A stretch of 64,000 nucleotides of DNA from Pleodorina starrii (Eukaryota > Chlorophyta > Chlorophyceae > Chlamydomonadales > Volvocaceae). Of this stretch, positions 43,684-56,044 are shown one piece after another. Every line of letters starts with the position of its first letter. Positions within the stretch are counted from its first letter, which is position 1. The stretch is from contig BRXU01000004.1 of assembly GCA_030267565.1 (NCBI GenBank), positions 2,858,501 through 2,922,500 on the forward strand, in the 5' to 3' direction. The notes under the pieces are model-generated. The model was given only the letters and a program-made list of their open reading frames with translations. It had not been told where the DNA came from and ran no database searches. Position numbers and translations under genes: made by a program.

Positions 43684-46600
43684 ATGATAACCAGCTGCTG
43701 CAAGCATCCTATGAAACAACAGAGACCCGGGTCCGGGATCGTATCGAGACGTTTTCCCTGCGTTGCAGCCGGCCTGTGCCTTGTCGCGTTTGCGATCGCC
43801 AAGACAGTCGGCAACAGCAACAGCAGCCGAAGCACACAGCGAGCGGCAGCGCGGCGCGCCCTCAGTACCACCCCGAGCGCAACGATGGAGGGACATGGCG
43901 CCAACCCCGATATGACGCGCTTGCTGACCAAGCTCATCGACCGCGGGACGCTGCGCACGCCGGCGGTGGCGCAGACCATGGCAGCGGTGGATCGCGGGCT
44001 GTTCGTGCCGGAGATCTTGGCGAGCACCCGCCGAGCCTATGAGGTGGGTGAGGTACACCCATGAGGTGTACCGTACGTACAGGTGGCGTAGGGTTGCTTC
44101 CAGATCAGCGCTGGGCCGGATGGGCCGCTGGCGCCGGCCTTCGGCGGTCTGGGACTCGCTGAAACAATTGTTTGGCCAGCTGTATAGTGCTGTGCTTGAG
44201 GGCCCCGGACTGAGCACCGTTTCAGTCCGGGAATGCAGCTTTGTTGATTCGTCTAAACAGCGCGCGTACGCGACATGCGGCATTAGCAGCAGACGTTACT
44301 GCTGCTGTTGTATTAACGGTAGGTGCTGCCGCTGCTGTAGTTAGCACCCATACGCTGCTGTAATGCTGTCGAGTTGCGGCGCGAAGCTGATATCACGCGC
44401 CTCACGAACTGATCTTCCCCGCAGGACCAACCCCTGCCGATCGGCTACGGCCAAACGATCAGCGCGCCGCACATGGTGGGTGGCTGGCTGGCGGGCTGGG
44501 TGCGGTACCGGCTACCGGGGCGGTGTGGTGGCTGGTTCGTTGCCCCCGCCCTCCGTGCCTTGAAACATGCACGCGGTGGGCTGTTGGGTAACCGCAGTGC
44601 GTCGCTGCGCACTTCCTCGGTCGTGGAAGCTCCCAGTGCAAACGGAACGGTCGTGGCGCCACACAGCGGCCAGAAACACAATGGCCGCTGAAGCGGCCGT
44701 TGAGTAGAACGTTATGGCCGACGCATGCATGCCCGCGCGCCAACAGCAGCACTTGCAGCAGCGCTCCCTGCTTGGCTGTGGCGCCTGGCGCGCCCCCGCA
44801 AGCGCAGCACAGCCCCTGGCCCTTGGCCACCCAGGACATGCCCGGCACCGCCTCCGCCTCCGCCTCCGGCCCCTTTTTCTCGGCGTGCTGTGCTCTCTCA
44901 CCCCGGCCCCACCCACTTCCTCCTCGCAGCACGCCACTGCTCTGGAGTTGCTGAGTGCGCAGCTGCAGCCGGGGGCCCGCGTGCTGGATGTGGGGTCAGG
45001 TGCGGTGCGATATCCGGTGCGACGCGGGTGGAGGCGCTGCTGCCCGTAGCTGCGTTGGAAGGGGGAAGGAACAGCGCCGAGCGGTCCAACCGGTCGGCCC
45101 CGGCTTTTCGCTGTCACCCGCGTAGTCGTTCGTCTGGGTTGGTGTGGCAGCGACGCGGTCGCTGCGCTTCTCGTCTTGATAAGGTTACAGGTACCGCCCC
45201 GCCCCGTCCGGTCCCGCCCCGTCCGGTCCCGCCCTACCGCATGCATGAGCGCAGGCAGCGGCTACCTGACCGCCTGCTTCGGGCTGATGGTGTCTCCGGG
45301 CGGCAAGGTGCTGGGCGTGGAGGTGGTTCCGGAGCTGGCGCTGCGGAGCAAGCGGTCTCTGCGGCAGGTGGTGCCGCCGCTGATGGACGACGGAACCATC
45401 CGCATCGAGGCGGGCAACGTGCTGTCGGGTGAGTCACCGCCAACCAACCAGCCGGCCAGCCAGCGGGCCATTCAGCTCGCCAGCTAGCCAACCAGCGGGC
45501 CAACGGGGAAAGCGGCTGACGGGTCAACCGGTACCCCAGAAACCCCGAAAGCCTGGAATCCACCCCAGTCACCTCCGTCCTGGCTCGTCTCCGGTCCCCC
45601 GCTGCGGTCTCATCTTTCTTTCTTACTCCAGTTACCGCGTAACGCCATTCCACCCAGGGCGTTGCGTCCGTGCGCCGTGCCCACCCGCGCCTCGCCTGTG
45701 GCCTTTGGGTGCCGCCACCCACACGTCCCTCCCTCCCTCCCTCCCTCCCTCCCTCACACCCGGGTTGCATTCCGCTCCGCCCCGCTGTGCTGCACTCCAC
45801 TCCTCTCCGAAACCCCCGCCCCGCCCCTCCCCGCGTCTCCCCTCCCCTCCCCGCCCCCGCCCCGCTCAGGTCTGCTGCAGACGGAGGCTCCCTTCGACGC
45901 CATCCACGTGGGGGCCGCCGCCGAGCAGCTGCCGCCCGACCTGGTGGCCAAGCTGGCACCCGGGGGCCGCATGGTGGTGCCGGTGGGGCCGCACTACGCC
46001 ACCCAGGTGGGAACCGGGTGCGGCGATGGACCTCCCGGTGCGGCACCACATGTGCGCCGCCGCATGCCGCCGTTGGGGCCTCGGCGCGTATCGGCGGATG
46101 TCCGGGTCCGGGGCTGCGGGGTAACGCACATCCAACCTTGTAACTGACCTTGTAACTAAACACACACACGCACACATGTGCACACCACGCGACGCTTTTT
46201 ACCCGCCACCCGCCATGAAGAACACCCGCCACCCGCCACCCGCCATGCAGAGAAGAGGCAGGTGGGCTTGCAGAGCCGCGTGGGGGCATAAGAGCCGTGG
46301 GTCGGCGGTGCAGTCGTGGGGGCATAAGAGCCGTGGGTCGGCGGTGCAGTCGTGGGGGCATAAGAGCCGTGGGTCGGCGGTGCAGTCGTGGGGGCATAAG
46401 AGCCGTGGGTCGGCGGTGCAGTCGTGGGGGCATAAGAGCCGTGGGTCGGCGGTGCAGTCGTGGGGGCATAAGAGCCGTGGGTCGGCGGTGCAGTCGTGGG
46501 GGCATAAGAGCCGTGGGTCGGCGGTGCAGTCGTGGGGGCATAAGAGCCGTGGGTCGGCGGTGCAGTCGTGGGGGCATAAGAGCCGTGGGTCGGCGGTGCA

Positions 46601-47240
46601 GTCGTGGGGGCATAAGAGCCGTGGGTCGGCGGTGCAGTCGTGGGGGCATAAGAGCCGTGGGTCGGCGGTGCAGTCGTGGGGGCGCTGACGTGCACCTTCC
46701 CTGCCCACCTACCTTGCCGCGACAACGCGCGCGCTCCTGCGCTCTGGCCTCTTGACATACCTACGCCTTGTTGTAAACGTCTCTCTCTTGGGAAAGGAAA
46801 ACAACACACCCACCGATACAGCACGAGGGCCTGAACCCCGCCTCCGGAAGGCCCGCAGGCAGCAGGCCCGTGAGGCTGGGCCGCAAGGCCCTTATTGCGC
46901 CCACCGCACCGCAAGACCCCCTCGTGTGTACCGTACGTGGCCCCTCATGATTATTCCTACCTCGCATCCTACCTCGCATCCTACCTCGCATCCTACCTCG
47001 CATTCGCATTCGCAGGTGCTGACTGTGGTGGACAAGCTGGCTGGTCCGCAGGCGGGGGCGGCGGCGGGGCACCGAGGCCTGGCGCCGCATGGGCCCGGCG
47101 AGGCGGCGGCGCCAGCTGCGGGCTGGGAGGGCGAGGGCGAGTTGGGGCCCCGGGACATCCGGGTAACGAAGCTGATGGATGTGGGGTACGTGCCGCTGGT
47201 ACCGGACACGGACCGGGGGATGGGCGGGCCGGAGGACTGA
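43684..47240 (+). CDS. Protein-L-isoaspartate (D-aspartate) O-methyltransferase
   Basis: Six exons, 43684-44043, 44425-44475, 44930-44999, 45255-45428, 45870-46006 and 47016-47240, encode 338 residues. The enzyme methylates isoaspartyl residues in damaged proteins using S-adenosylmethionine so that they can revert to aspartate. Signatures are [14 protein letters not shown], motif [16 protein letters not shown] split across introns, [35 protein letters not shown] and [20 protein letters not shown]. The N-terminus is extended by about 70 residues with a hydrophobic stretch [17 protein letters not shown], which suggests a signal anchor or organelle presequence. MITSCCKH at 43684 and MKQQRPG at 43711 are alternative starts, and METs near [14 protein letters not shown] could give a cytosolic form. 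A Gly/Ala-rich insertion sits before the C-terminal [18 protein letters not shown]. Confidence 0.92.
46279..46674. repeat. 36-bp tandem repeat, 11 identical copies, in PIMT intron 5
   Basis: Eleven head-to-tail 36-bp units with no visible differences fill 396 bp of the 1-kb intron, plus 9 nt of a twelfth. Because 36 is a multiple of three and the unit lacks stops in several frames, long artificial frames with 12-residue periodicity arise on both strands. Confidence 0.97.
46956..47003. repeat. 12-bp direct repeat, 4 copies, next to splice acceptor
   Basis: Four copies of CCTACCTCGCAT end 12 nt before the acceptor of PIMT exon 6, overlapping the expected branch-point zone. Confidence 0.85.
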
Positions 47241-48923
47241 AGGGAGTTGGCTGGCTGGGGGGAGGGGGGCGTGTGGGGGTTAGTGGTGAGGGAGGAGCAG
47301 CAAGCGGTCTGGTGCGCCGTCCACTGCTACTGCCGCCGTTGTTGCAACTGCTGCTACCGCTGTTGCGGTTGTTTCTGTTGCTGCTTGCGCCGGGACCGGT
47401 TTCGTTGGGGCGTCAGGAGCGCAGTCATCGGGGTGGGGTTCGGTGCCCGGGCGCGGCAGGCGCCGGCAGAGCAGCCTCCTGCGAAGACGGGCAGGCCAAA
47501 AAACCATGGATGGGGTGCCGCAGCGGAAGGCGCGCTGGGCGTGGGAAGCGTGGAAAAGTTGCGTTGTTCGGGGCGGAACGTTCCCAGGAAGGCGTATGTT
47601 GACATGATTCTGCTCACTGCGGGGAAACTTGTGATGGCTGTGCGCTTGCTGACGCGAGACGTTGCGTGACGATGGGCCGCCGGTCGTCATTCGCCGACAG
47701 CCAACCCGCTTAACAGTCACCCACCGCCCCGGTTGAGAGCTTTCTCAACACTTCTCAACCTGCTGCGACCTGCGCCTCGCGCGTCATGCCGTACTCGGCA
47801 GTAGAAGTGCTCACTCACATTTCCCGAATATGGGGTTGTCAGCACACCTGCTTGCCAGAGCTGTGTGTGTGTGTGGGGGGGGCTTGGGGAACTGCAGGCT
47901 CGGCAGCGCACTGACCGCCTTTCAATCCACAGTTCGTCAGCTTTTAACTGCCCCGGGACGCAACGCACAACGGCAAGAACTCCTGTCCTGGTATGACGCA
48001 GGGCAGTGCGAAGCCCTTGCAGAGGTTGGGTTCGTAGTTTGATGTGGCAGGCCTGGCAGCGGTGCCAGAGGTATGGAAATGAACTGGGACGGGTGGGGGA
48101 GGGCAGAAACCATAGCGGGCAGCGGGACCCAATCAAACCTCCGCTTTTACCACGCGGTAAAAAGGCCATACAGCCGTGAGCTGAAGTTCTGCTGCACAGG
48201 TCACCGCCTCAAGCCACGTGGCTGCCCGCTTTCGCTCAGGATTCGAAAAGGAAAGTGTGCATCGACCCTATGATCACACGGGTCATAGCGCAAACCTGAT
48301 TTGACATAGTGAAGCCCCCGTGCACACAAAATCCTGTTTGTTCCTGTGTTGGCCCAGTACCGGCAGACTTCACAATAAAAGCCCTAGCGGACTCCAAGGT
48401 CGACCTGAGCACCTGACTGACATCAGGTCTCGGGCGTTTGCAGTTTGCGGCTTCACACGTGTGCGCAATGTGGCGGAACGGTACGGGTGAAACTTTGCCC
48501 CTAAAACATACGGAATCGCCAGGACCTGCGTCAGCGGTATTCTATCGATCATCTGTACTGAATTGGTATTTTTAAGCACCAGTAATGCGCAGGACACCTT
48601 TGAAAGTATAACCATGGCGCCCCTGTGATTGCGTTCCCCATGGCGTCCAGGATTGGCGCATTCCGGTATGAGACATATAGCATGCAGCATGGTATCGCCT
48701 TTGCATTCGTGTGCGCCTGAGCGACAAGCAGAACAATACCAGCCGCTTCTGCATAGCGGATAGCGGGTCTGCAGCTGGTCTGTTACGAACAGTTACGACA
48801 GAACGGCCGCGGAAGGTTAGCGCGTTAGCCCGTTGTTGATCCTCGGCATACATTTGTCGTGTTTCTGTCAAGTGATGTCTTCTTAGAGCTTGCATATCTG
48901 ACTATTAGCGCCTTGCAAGGAGC
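47241..48923. other. Intergenic region
   Basis: This holds the PIMT 3' region and the promoter of the next gene. No TGTAA was seen soon after the PIMT stop. Frames here show no motif. Confidence 0.4.
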
Positions 48924-50705
48924 ATGGCCTGTGCGGGCCTACTAGCCGACCTCGCGGAGGAGTATGAGAAGTCGCGCGCTTTATTGGAGCAGCTTGAGGA
49001 CAGTCTGAAGGACCGCGCATGCTTGCCTGAGTTTGATGCACCCAACGAAGCTAGGCCGGACGCTTTGTCGGACCTGCAAGAGGGCTACGAAGGGGAGGAT
49101 GGCGAGGACGCCGGGAGTGAGGAGGACGAAGAGCAGCGGCAACAGGAGCCATCCGGAAAGGAATTATCTCGCGCCGCGCCCGGCTTTCGCGCAAAGCTGG
49201 CTCATTTCTTTGGCCGCAACCGTTCAGAGTCCATGCACGGCCTCAAAGTCTCCGCCAGCGTCGAGCTCGACGAACCAAAGGCCCGCATTTCCGTTGTCAA
49301 CCTGAACGGCACCTTCGGCGCCGGCGCTGGCGCCGGCTCGCCCCAGGAGGACCATTTGCGCCGCTCCGTCAGTTTCCGCCCGGCCGGCTCCCACAGCAGC
49401 AACAACAACAACAGCAACGCCGCGCTGCAGCCCACAGCCGCGCTCGCGCGCGGCATGCCGCGCGCCTCCCTGGAAATCCGCCAGCAGCAGCTCATCCTCG
49501 ACGACACCGCCACCAGCGCCCCGCCGGAGCCGCGGCGCCTCTCCTCCTGCAACCTGCGCCGCAAGAGCCTGGACCCCTTTTCCCCCGGTGGCCTCGCCGG
49601 CCCCGGCCGCCGCCTCAGCACCCTGCACCAGGTCTCGCTGGACAACGCCGCCGCCACCTCAATCGCGGCGCGCGGCAGCTGCGGCCAGCTGCAGCTCCTC
49701 AGCGGCTCGCCCACCGGCCCCTCCTCGCCCATACACGGCTTCAGCCCCAGGCAGCCCCTGCCGCCGCCGCCCCCCCTGGTCGTCACCGACCCCTCAGGTG
49801 CCCCTGCCGCCCCCCAGGTGCAGATGCAGGCCCTGCTGCCCGGCAGCCGGGAGGACAGCCACCACCACCACCACCACCACCACCCCCTGCGCCACCGATC
49901 CTTGTCCCGCCGCGGCAGCGACAACGCCGCGGGGCTCACGCGTGCCGGCAGCTTCACGCCGCCACAGCAGCAGCAGCAGCAGTACCCGCCACAGCAGTTG
50001 GGCTCGCCCGTGGGCTGCACCTCGCCCAGCGGCGCCCGCTGCCTCTCCCCCAGCGCCTCGCTCTTCGCCGGCGGTGCACTGCCGGCGCTCAATCACGCCC
50101 AGACCGCCAGCACTGTCGCCACCGCCCGCTCGCTGCTGATGCGCAACAGCTCAAACAACACGTCGTACGAGTCCTTGCGTGCTCATTCGGCGTCGACCAT
50201 GGCGGCGGCGACCGCCGTGTCATCGGCGCCAGCGGGGTCGGCGGACGAGTACCACAGCGCCACCGCAAACCCGCTGGCGAGCTCTGCCGGCGGCGAGCGC
50301 TGCGCCGTCAGCGCTACGGGCATGATCTACGGCTCCGCCGCCGCATCTCTGGCGGCAGCGTCAGCGGCGGCGGGCACCGCCTCCGGCGGCTCCAGCCCCG
50401 TCCTGAGCTTCGCGACGATTCAGCTTCCGGCGTTGCCGCATCGCGCCCGGTCCATGCACATGACCCCATCCTCGTCTCTGGGTCCCGGCGGTCTCGTCGG
50501 CAGTGACGTGCGACGGCTGCAGTCGTTCCGCCTCTCGAGCAGGGGCAGCGCCTCGGGCCTGGCGCCGACGGGGGCGGAGACGGCGGAGGTGGGCAGCAGC
50601 GGCCGCCGGCAGAGCCTGGGGCAGTACGGCACGGCGGTCAGCGGCGGCGGCGGCAGCGGTGCCGGCAAGGAGGGCGTTTTCCGCGGCACCCTGCACCTCA
50701 TCTGA
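48924..50705 (+). CDS. Intronless protein with N-terminal helix and R-R-x-S motifs (paralogue A)
   Basis: A single exon encodes 593 residues. The ATG (GGAGCATGG) begins a short amphipathic helix, LLADLAEEYEKSRALLEQLE then DSLKDR, at residues 6-31. The rest is predicted disordered, rich in Ser, Ala, Pro, Gly and Gln, with an acidic block near 55-75 (EGEDGEDAGSEEDEEQ), a run of eight His near 315 and a Gln run near 350. R-R-x-S or close variants occur at least six times (LRRSVS, RRLSS, RRKSL, RRLST, SRRGSD, GRRQSL), typical sites for basophilic kinases and 14-3-3 binding. The gene at 56045 shares the helix and the SRRGSD...SF...PQQQQ block in the same order, so they are paralogues. No known domain is recognised. 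TGTAA motifs occur at 50725 and 50754. Confidence 0.75.
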   Translation: MACAGLLADLAEEYEKSRALLEQLEDSLKDRACLPEFDAPNEARPDALSDLQEGYEGEDGEDAGSEEDEEQRQQEPSGKELSRAAPGFRAKLAHFFGRNRSESMHGLKVSASVELDEPKARISVVNLNGTFGAGAGAGSPQEDHLRRSVSFRPAGSHSSNNNNSNAALQPTAALARGMPRASLEIRQQQLILDDTATSAPPEPRRLSSCNLRRKSLDPFSPGGLAGPGRRLSTLHQVSLDNAAATSIAARGSCGQLQLLSGSPTGPSSPIHGFSPRQPLPPPPPLVVTDPSGAPAAPQVQMQALLPGSREDSHHHHHHHHPLRHRSLSRRGSDNAAGLTRAGSFTPPQQQQQQYPPQQLGSPVGCTSPSGARCLSPSASLFAGGALPALNHAQTASTVATARSLLMRNSSNNTSYESLRAHSASTMAAATAVSSAPAGSADEYHSATANPLASSAGGERCAVSATGMIYGSAAASLAAASAAAGTASGGSSPVLSFATIQLPALPHRARSMHMTPSSSLGPGGLVGSDVRRLQSFRLSSRGSASGLAPTGAETAEVGSSGRRQSLGQYGTAVSGGGGSGAGKEGVFRGTLHLI

Positions 50706-50724
50706 AGGCCGCGAAGGGCACGCG

Positions 50725-50758
50725 TGTAAATCCGTGTGGTGGTGGTGCTAGGCTGTAA
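50725..50758 (+). promoter_or_regulatory. Two TGTAA motifs after paralogue A stop
   Basis: TGTAA occurs at 50725-50729 and 50754-50758, only 20 to 53 nt past the stop. If used, the 3' UTR would be very short; the TG-rich sequence beyond may instead be a long 3' UTR. Confidence 0.35.
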
Positions 50759-53700
50759 CAAAAGTGCGTCAAGCGCGTGCATGCGTTGTGCGTACGTCGC
50801 TTTTCTGGTGGGCACGGGGGTGGGGTGGGGGGTCCACGTGCCTGGGGATCTCACGTGTGCGCTTGCGTGTGCGTGCGTGTGTGTGTGCTTGCTCTCACGT
50901 GGTCGTTGATTGCGTACGATTTATGTGCTGGACTGAGGCCTCTACTGGCGTGTATTTTATTGTTGTCCTCCGATTGCTGTGTGCACCATTTTGCCAGTGG
51001 GTGCTTGTGTTGGACTGGTGGTATGAGTTTAGGAGTGATGTGCCGTCGTCTCGGACGAGGGCGCATCGCCCCCGAGTGGACTCCACTGAACTCGCTTGCC
51101 GGCAATGATTGTCCGTTGCTGGCGCGATTACGAGAGGCCGACTTTCTGTGTCAATGGTCGTATCGAATTTTCGGCATTTGCGACAGTTTCGGGAGATGGG
51201 AAGGGGGGGGCGAGGACTGGCTTCCGGAGGGCCTCGCGGCTGCGGCTGTGTGTCCCCCAAGGGCTTGGCTGGGATTGGCTGGTCCGGGATTTTTCCAATG
51301 CAGGGGTCTTTTTTTGATATTTGCGCGGGAGGGGAGGCTGTGGTGCTTTGTAGGCCACTGACCGAGTCACGAAAGGCCCTTGTTTCTATATTCCATCGGC
51401 AGGTTGTGGGATTGGTTCTCACGGCAGGATGGAACAATTCATGTCGGCACGGTATGGCTTCATCGGGTGCTAAGTTGGGCGCGGATCCGGGTTCGTCGCA
51501 GCACGGCCTTTTTGTTGATCTTTTTGGGAGCTGGCGGGTGGGTGAGTGGATCGGTGGGTGTAGCACACTCACTCACGCGGAAACTTCAGTCAAGGGCCCG
51601 CGGGCCGTCCATGTAGACGGTTTTGTTCCGGGGCGGTCAAGGGGACTGGACGTGGGCGCTGACAGGTGGGAGGTATCCAGGGGCGCTGAGTGGTTGCAAC
51701 TTTGCGAGTGAGAGCGCGGCTCTTCAGTCCGGACTGCTGGAGAGAGACGGACGCCCTCTGCGGCCGCGCAACCGATTTTCCGATTTTCCCACGCACACGG
51801 ATGTGCGCGCCGGCCGGCCGGGCGATGTTGTTGAATGCGTCACAGGCGGTGCGATGGGGTGCTGGACTGTTTTCCTGCCCAGCAGCAGCCGTTCCTGCAG
51901 CTGCGGTTTTTTATACAGTGGCCCTGCTGCTGTCTCGCGGGCCCGCGAAGGATTGTCAGTTTGTCACGATGCCGGGGGCGGGGAAGCCGCTGCGCGGTTG
52001 GGCACCGCGACAGGCGCGTGGTCCTCCCGCGGCGTATCGTTTTTCTAATTATCCCCCTGCAAAAGGGCGGGGATGGGGGGCCTAAGAGGGTGTGTGTGTG
52101 TATGTGTGCGTATGTGTGTGTGTATCGGGGTGAAACGGAGTGCCCGAGGCGAGACTGGTGGTGATGACCTGCTTCCTGTTAAGCGGGATGAAAGAGAGGG
52201 AGGAGGAAGGGGAGAAACAAAAACAAAGAAGAAGATGGCCAAGAAGAGGGTCGACGGTGCTGCTGCTGCTGCTGCATCAATCGTGCCTGGAAAGGGCACT
52301 GCGGGTTGATCTCGATAGAATGACAAATCATGCTAAGGTGAATTTAATCTTGATAGAGCGCGGGGGCTGTTTTGATGGCCGTAGCCCCGCTGACGAGTGG
52401 ACACGATGCGCGATGCGCGTCGAGGACTGCCGTACAGTACTACATCCACAATTCCACATAACAACCATCGATGGGTTGTCTGCGCCCTCGCCCGCCCGCC
52501 CGCTAGCAACTCCGGTAGCACTCATTTGCATTCGTTCGTTTGTTTGTTTGTTTGTTCTTCCTGGAGAATGTCGCCGAGGTTCCGCGTTTGACATTATCGG
52601 GTTGCATCTATCTCAGCAGCAGATGGATCCCTTCGCCGCTACGGTTACGTGACTGCGGCTCGCCTTCTTTATCACCGCCGTAGGTGGCACCGTAGTCATT
52701 GGGGCTCGGAGCGCACGGCTGTTTCTATGAAGTGTGTGTGTGTGGACTTCTATGTATTTTTGCCCCTGCTTAGCAGTGGACGCGACGATACACGCGTTTC
52801 CGGCGCGTGCTGGAGTCAAGCACGGGCGGGGCTTGGAGTGTTCTGTCCCTCGATGAATCCCGGCTACGCAGGCGTGGAGCGATCTGGTTCGAATTGATGG
52901 CTGGAACGAGCAACGCAAGGCACGGCCGCAGCACACGGCGGCGGCGTGCACGTGTGTGTGTATGCGTTGCACGGTTGGGCTTGCGTGGCCCCATATCTGA
53001 AATCTGAACAACTACCGTATCCATACGCGCCTGGGGCCCTTAGGGCAGACGGAACGCCCGGGAGCGCAGACATTGACACTGCACCCCCAATATGAGGACA
53101 TACGGATTGACGTCTAGACGGAATAATTGAGTTGCGATAAGCTGAGCTGAGCTGTTGTGAGGTGGTGGTGGTGGTGGTGTAATGGAGCTACGGGGTGACC
53201 CACTGTGATGCAGCGACATGGTTGAAGGTGGTTGTACGATGGTCGTTGTACGCCGGGAAGCGAGGCAGCGAGCTCCGCACCATCTCGGTTTGTGATAGCC
53301 CAAGCCCATGGCATTGGAGTTGACGTACTTTTCTCCTTGTCAACTGAGGATTCAGCGCCCCTTCACGTATGTGTGAGTGTCTGTTGAACCGGGCCCGCGC
53401 TGCGGCGAGTTTTTCATGGTGTGGGTTTCGTGGCCCGCCCTTTCTCGCACCGACTGCTCGATTTGACTGCATTGTCGACTGAAGGGCTCCGAGCGGAGTT
53501 ACAAGAAACGCAGGCTGGCTTCCCGCAATCGTGCTGTGGTGCTGCCAGTGCGTATGGCGGCGAGCGGACAGTCGCGACGCTGTGCGTCGCGGCAAGCAGC
53601 TGTGCCATTACTTTGGTGTTGGCCGTGTTTGGCTTTGCTACGATAGGTTGCTACGTGTACTCTTGAAGCGTTTGGTCAGTGGGCCTGGGATATCTGCTTC

Positions 53701-56044
53701 TGCATTGGGAGAGGAGGGCGTATTTCGCCCGGATCCAGCCCTACCCTTATGGCATTACGAAAACTCACTTTCTGTGCATGCAGGTCCTTCAGTTGCTGTT
53801 GTTAGGGTAGGCCTTCGTTGTGTGTAACGAAGACTTTGCACGAAAACAAACGTGTACTTCCTCGGGGGGGGGGTCCTAGTGCTCTGAACATCCTTCGCTG
53901 TCGGCAATGTTTTCTCTGCCTGGGTGGCTCGTGGCATCGCATGCACGTCTGGCATGGTTGGGCTTGCCTTTGCCGTGGTCGGTCGGTCGGTTGTTTTCGC
54001 TGCAGTGCAGTAAGGGCCAGCTGCTGGGCCCGCTGGCTCCTGCCCCCATAACGAGGGTCTGGGGTCCACTGTAGCAACCACACCGGCCAGCTGCGGGCGC
54101 ATCCGACTTGTAGACGACTATCCTCAATGTTGAGACACATATGTTGGGCCCCGGCTCGCCCACGCCCCAAGCTGTTGTGCCGCCTGCACCTCCGTTTCCT
54201 TCCGCAGCGGAGACTCCCAACGGCGGCATCCGGGGTCTGCCAGACGCGCCCGTGAATCGGATAGATCGGACTGAACGCGTGCGGTATAGCATCCGAGCAG
54301 AGCACCTGCCTGCTCGCGCTGCAGACCTTCCGGGGGGGGAAGGCACGGAAGTCTGGTCGGCCGAGCGGATCAGGGCGAAGCCTACGGAGCATACGGAGGC
54401 GAACAGCTACAGCTGCCGCGCTTTTCAGGACGCCCGATGTAGATGTAACCGCACAAGGTTTAAACCCTACGGCTTAGACCTGGGGGAGATCGGGGATGGG
54501 ATGCTCGGGGCTGGCGGACGCAGGCCTGGGGTTTGGTCGCCACAAGCAGCATTGGGCACACGCATACCGGTAAGTGGACTTCTCTCAATAGCTTCTCTCA
54601 ACACGGGTAAAGCCGCCCGCTCGTGGCAGGTAATGCGCCAAGAAGCCGGTTGATAGCTACTGGCGGGGCAAAGCGGGGAGCGTGGTAGTCCGGGCGTTTG
54701 GGGCTTTGGACGATGGCTGCGATCAACGAACAGTTGAAGTCTTGCCGCAAGGCACCCCTTGCACTCAGAGGTTTTAACGGCGCGGTCTTACGAAGAATAC
54801 GTCCAGGGGTGGGACCCCTTCAGACCCTGATTCACGCAGGACTGAGACCCCCTTACCTAAACGGGTGGGAACCCCTAAGACCCTTTGGCACCCCGACGAG
54901 CGTCTTGCACGATTGACTACAGATAAATGAAACGTATAAAATGTGGCAACGTTGACAAGTCTATAGTGGGTGTGACTAGTATGGAAGCGGGATGCTTCGC
55001 GTCCGACCTTTCGGCCCAAATTTTGGCCCCATGGTCGAACCCCTGCACGCGCGCGTAGCATGCAATGCATTTATCCGGCCTCGTTTTATTGGGTGGGATC
55101 GATGGCATCTCTCCATTGCCAAACCTCGCCCGCCCGACAACGTCAACGCCAGGCCGCGCGCCACGGCACGTACGAATGCCAACAGTTCGCCAGCTAGACA
55201 GGCTCTTAAACCTCAAATCCGTGAACACTAGGCCAGCTTTTGATGTAGATGCATACGCGTGTTACACGGCGACTAGAATCGCAAGGTGCCGGCGAACGTG
55301 CCCGCGCCGGCATGGCAAGCATGGCAAAGGATCGTATACCTGCACCCAACGCCCCAACCACGTGGCAGCTCTGACCTTGCGAAATAATACAAGGTATAGC
55401 AACTGTCATAATGTTACACCACAAAATGTTACATTGCGAATATGCGATATTGCGGACTCGCATGCGTTCCGAAAAACTTGAGAACAGCGCTAATAAGGTC
55501 AATCCAAGGCAGGAAAAGATCAAGGTAGCTCTCAGCAAAGGATTGACAGAGCTGGCACGCTCCAATTGGCATTCCTGCCCCGTTTCGTCGTGGCTGGCCG
55601 CGATGATTAGCTGCACTCGACGCACAGTCCGTGTCCAGTGCTTCTGAGCCTTACCGCTCACGGCTAACAGCAAGAACATTTCTCGCATTGGAATGCAGCA
55701 GTATACGGGACTGTATGACGAACTGAGAAGTTCGACCAAAGTACGGCACAACTTCATTCAGATGGTGAGATTGATATCATCTTCTGATGAAACTTACTTT
55801 TAGCAGATCATTCAGAGGAAACTTATTCTTAGCAGAAATGCAAGCTATTGGGACGATTAGTATAGGTTGTTGAACTTTACCTGTCCCCGCCGCGGTCGAT
55901 CGACCCTGACCGACATAGAGCCAAACCTACAAATTATATTCAGCTGGACCCTGCAGAGCAGCCCATTACGGGCGATTCACATACTCCGTTTAACAGAAAA
56001 ACCTTTTCCCAGGCCGCAACGCCTCCTGTAACTTTCATGGCACA
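50759..56044. other. Long TG-rich flank and intergenic region between the paralogues
   Basis: From 50760 to about 53900 the plus strand is unusually rich in T and G with TGTG and TTTG runs, unlike the coding exons. The best open frame is 54141-54653 (170 codons, ATG start, begins MLGPGSPTPQAVVPPAPPFP). It lacks motifs and could be chance. Two imperfect copies of a GGGTGGGAMCCC...AGACCCT element lie at 54806-54890. From 55200 the composition becomes balanced, then AT-rich toward the next gene. Confidence 0.35.

Noticed and set aside
46156..46914. Repeat protein with 12-residue periodicity, 252-471 codons, in several frames
   Set aside because: It arises from eleven copies of a 36-bp intronic repeat; openness in many frames on both strands is a by-product.
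52880..52900. GGTTCGAAT resembling a tRNA T-loop
   Set aside because: No matching acceptor, D or anticodon stems could be found around it.
54141..54653. 170-codon ATG frame between the paralogues
   Set aside because: No motif, no homologue recalled and no splice context; kept only as a note in the intergenic entry.
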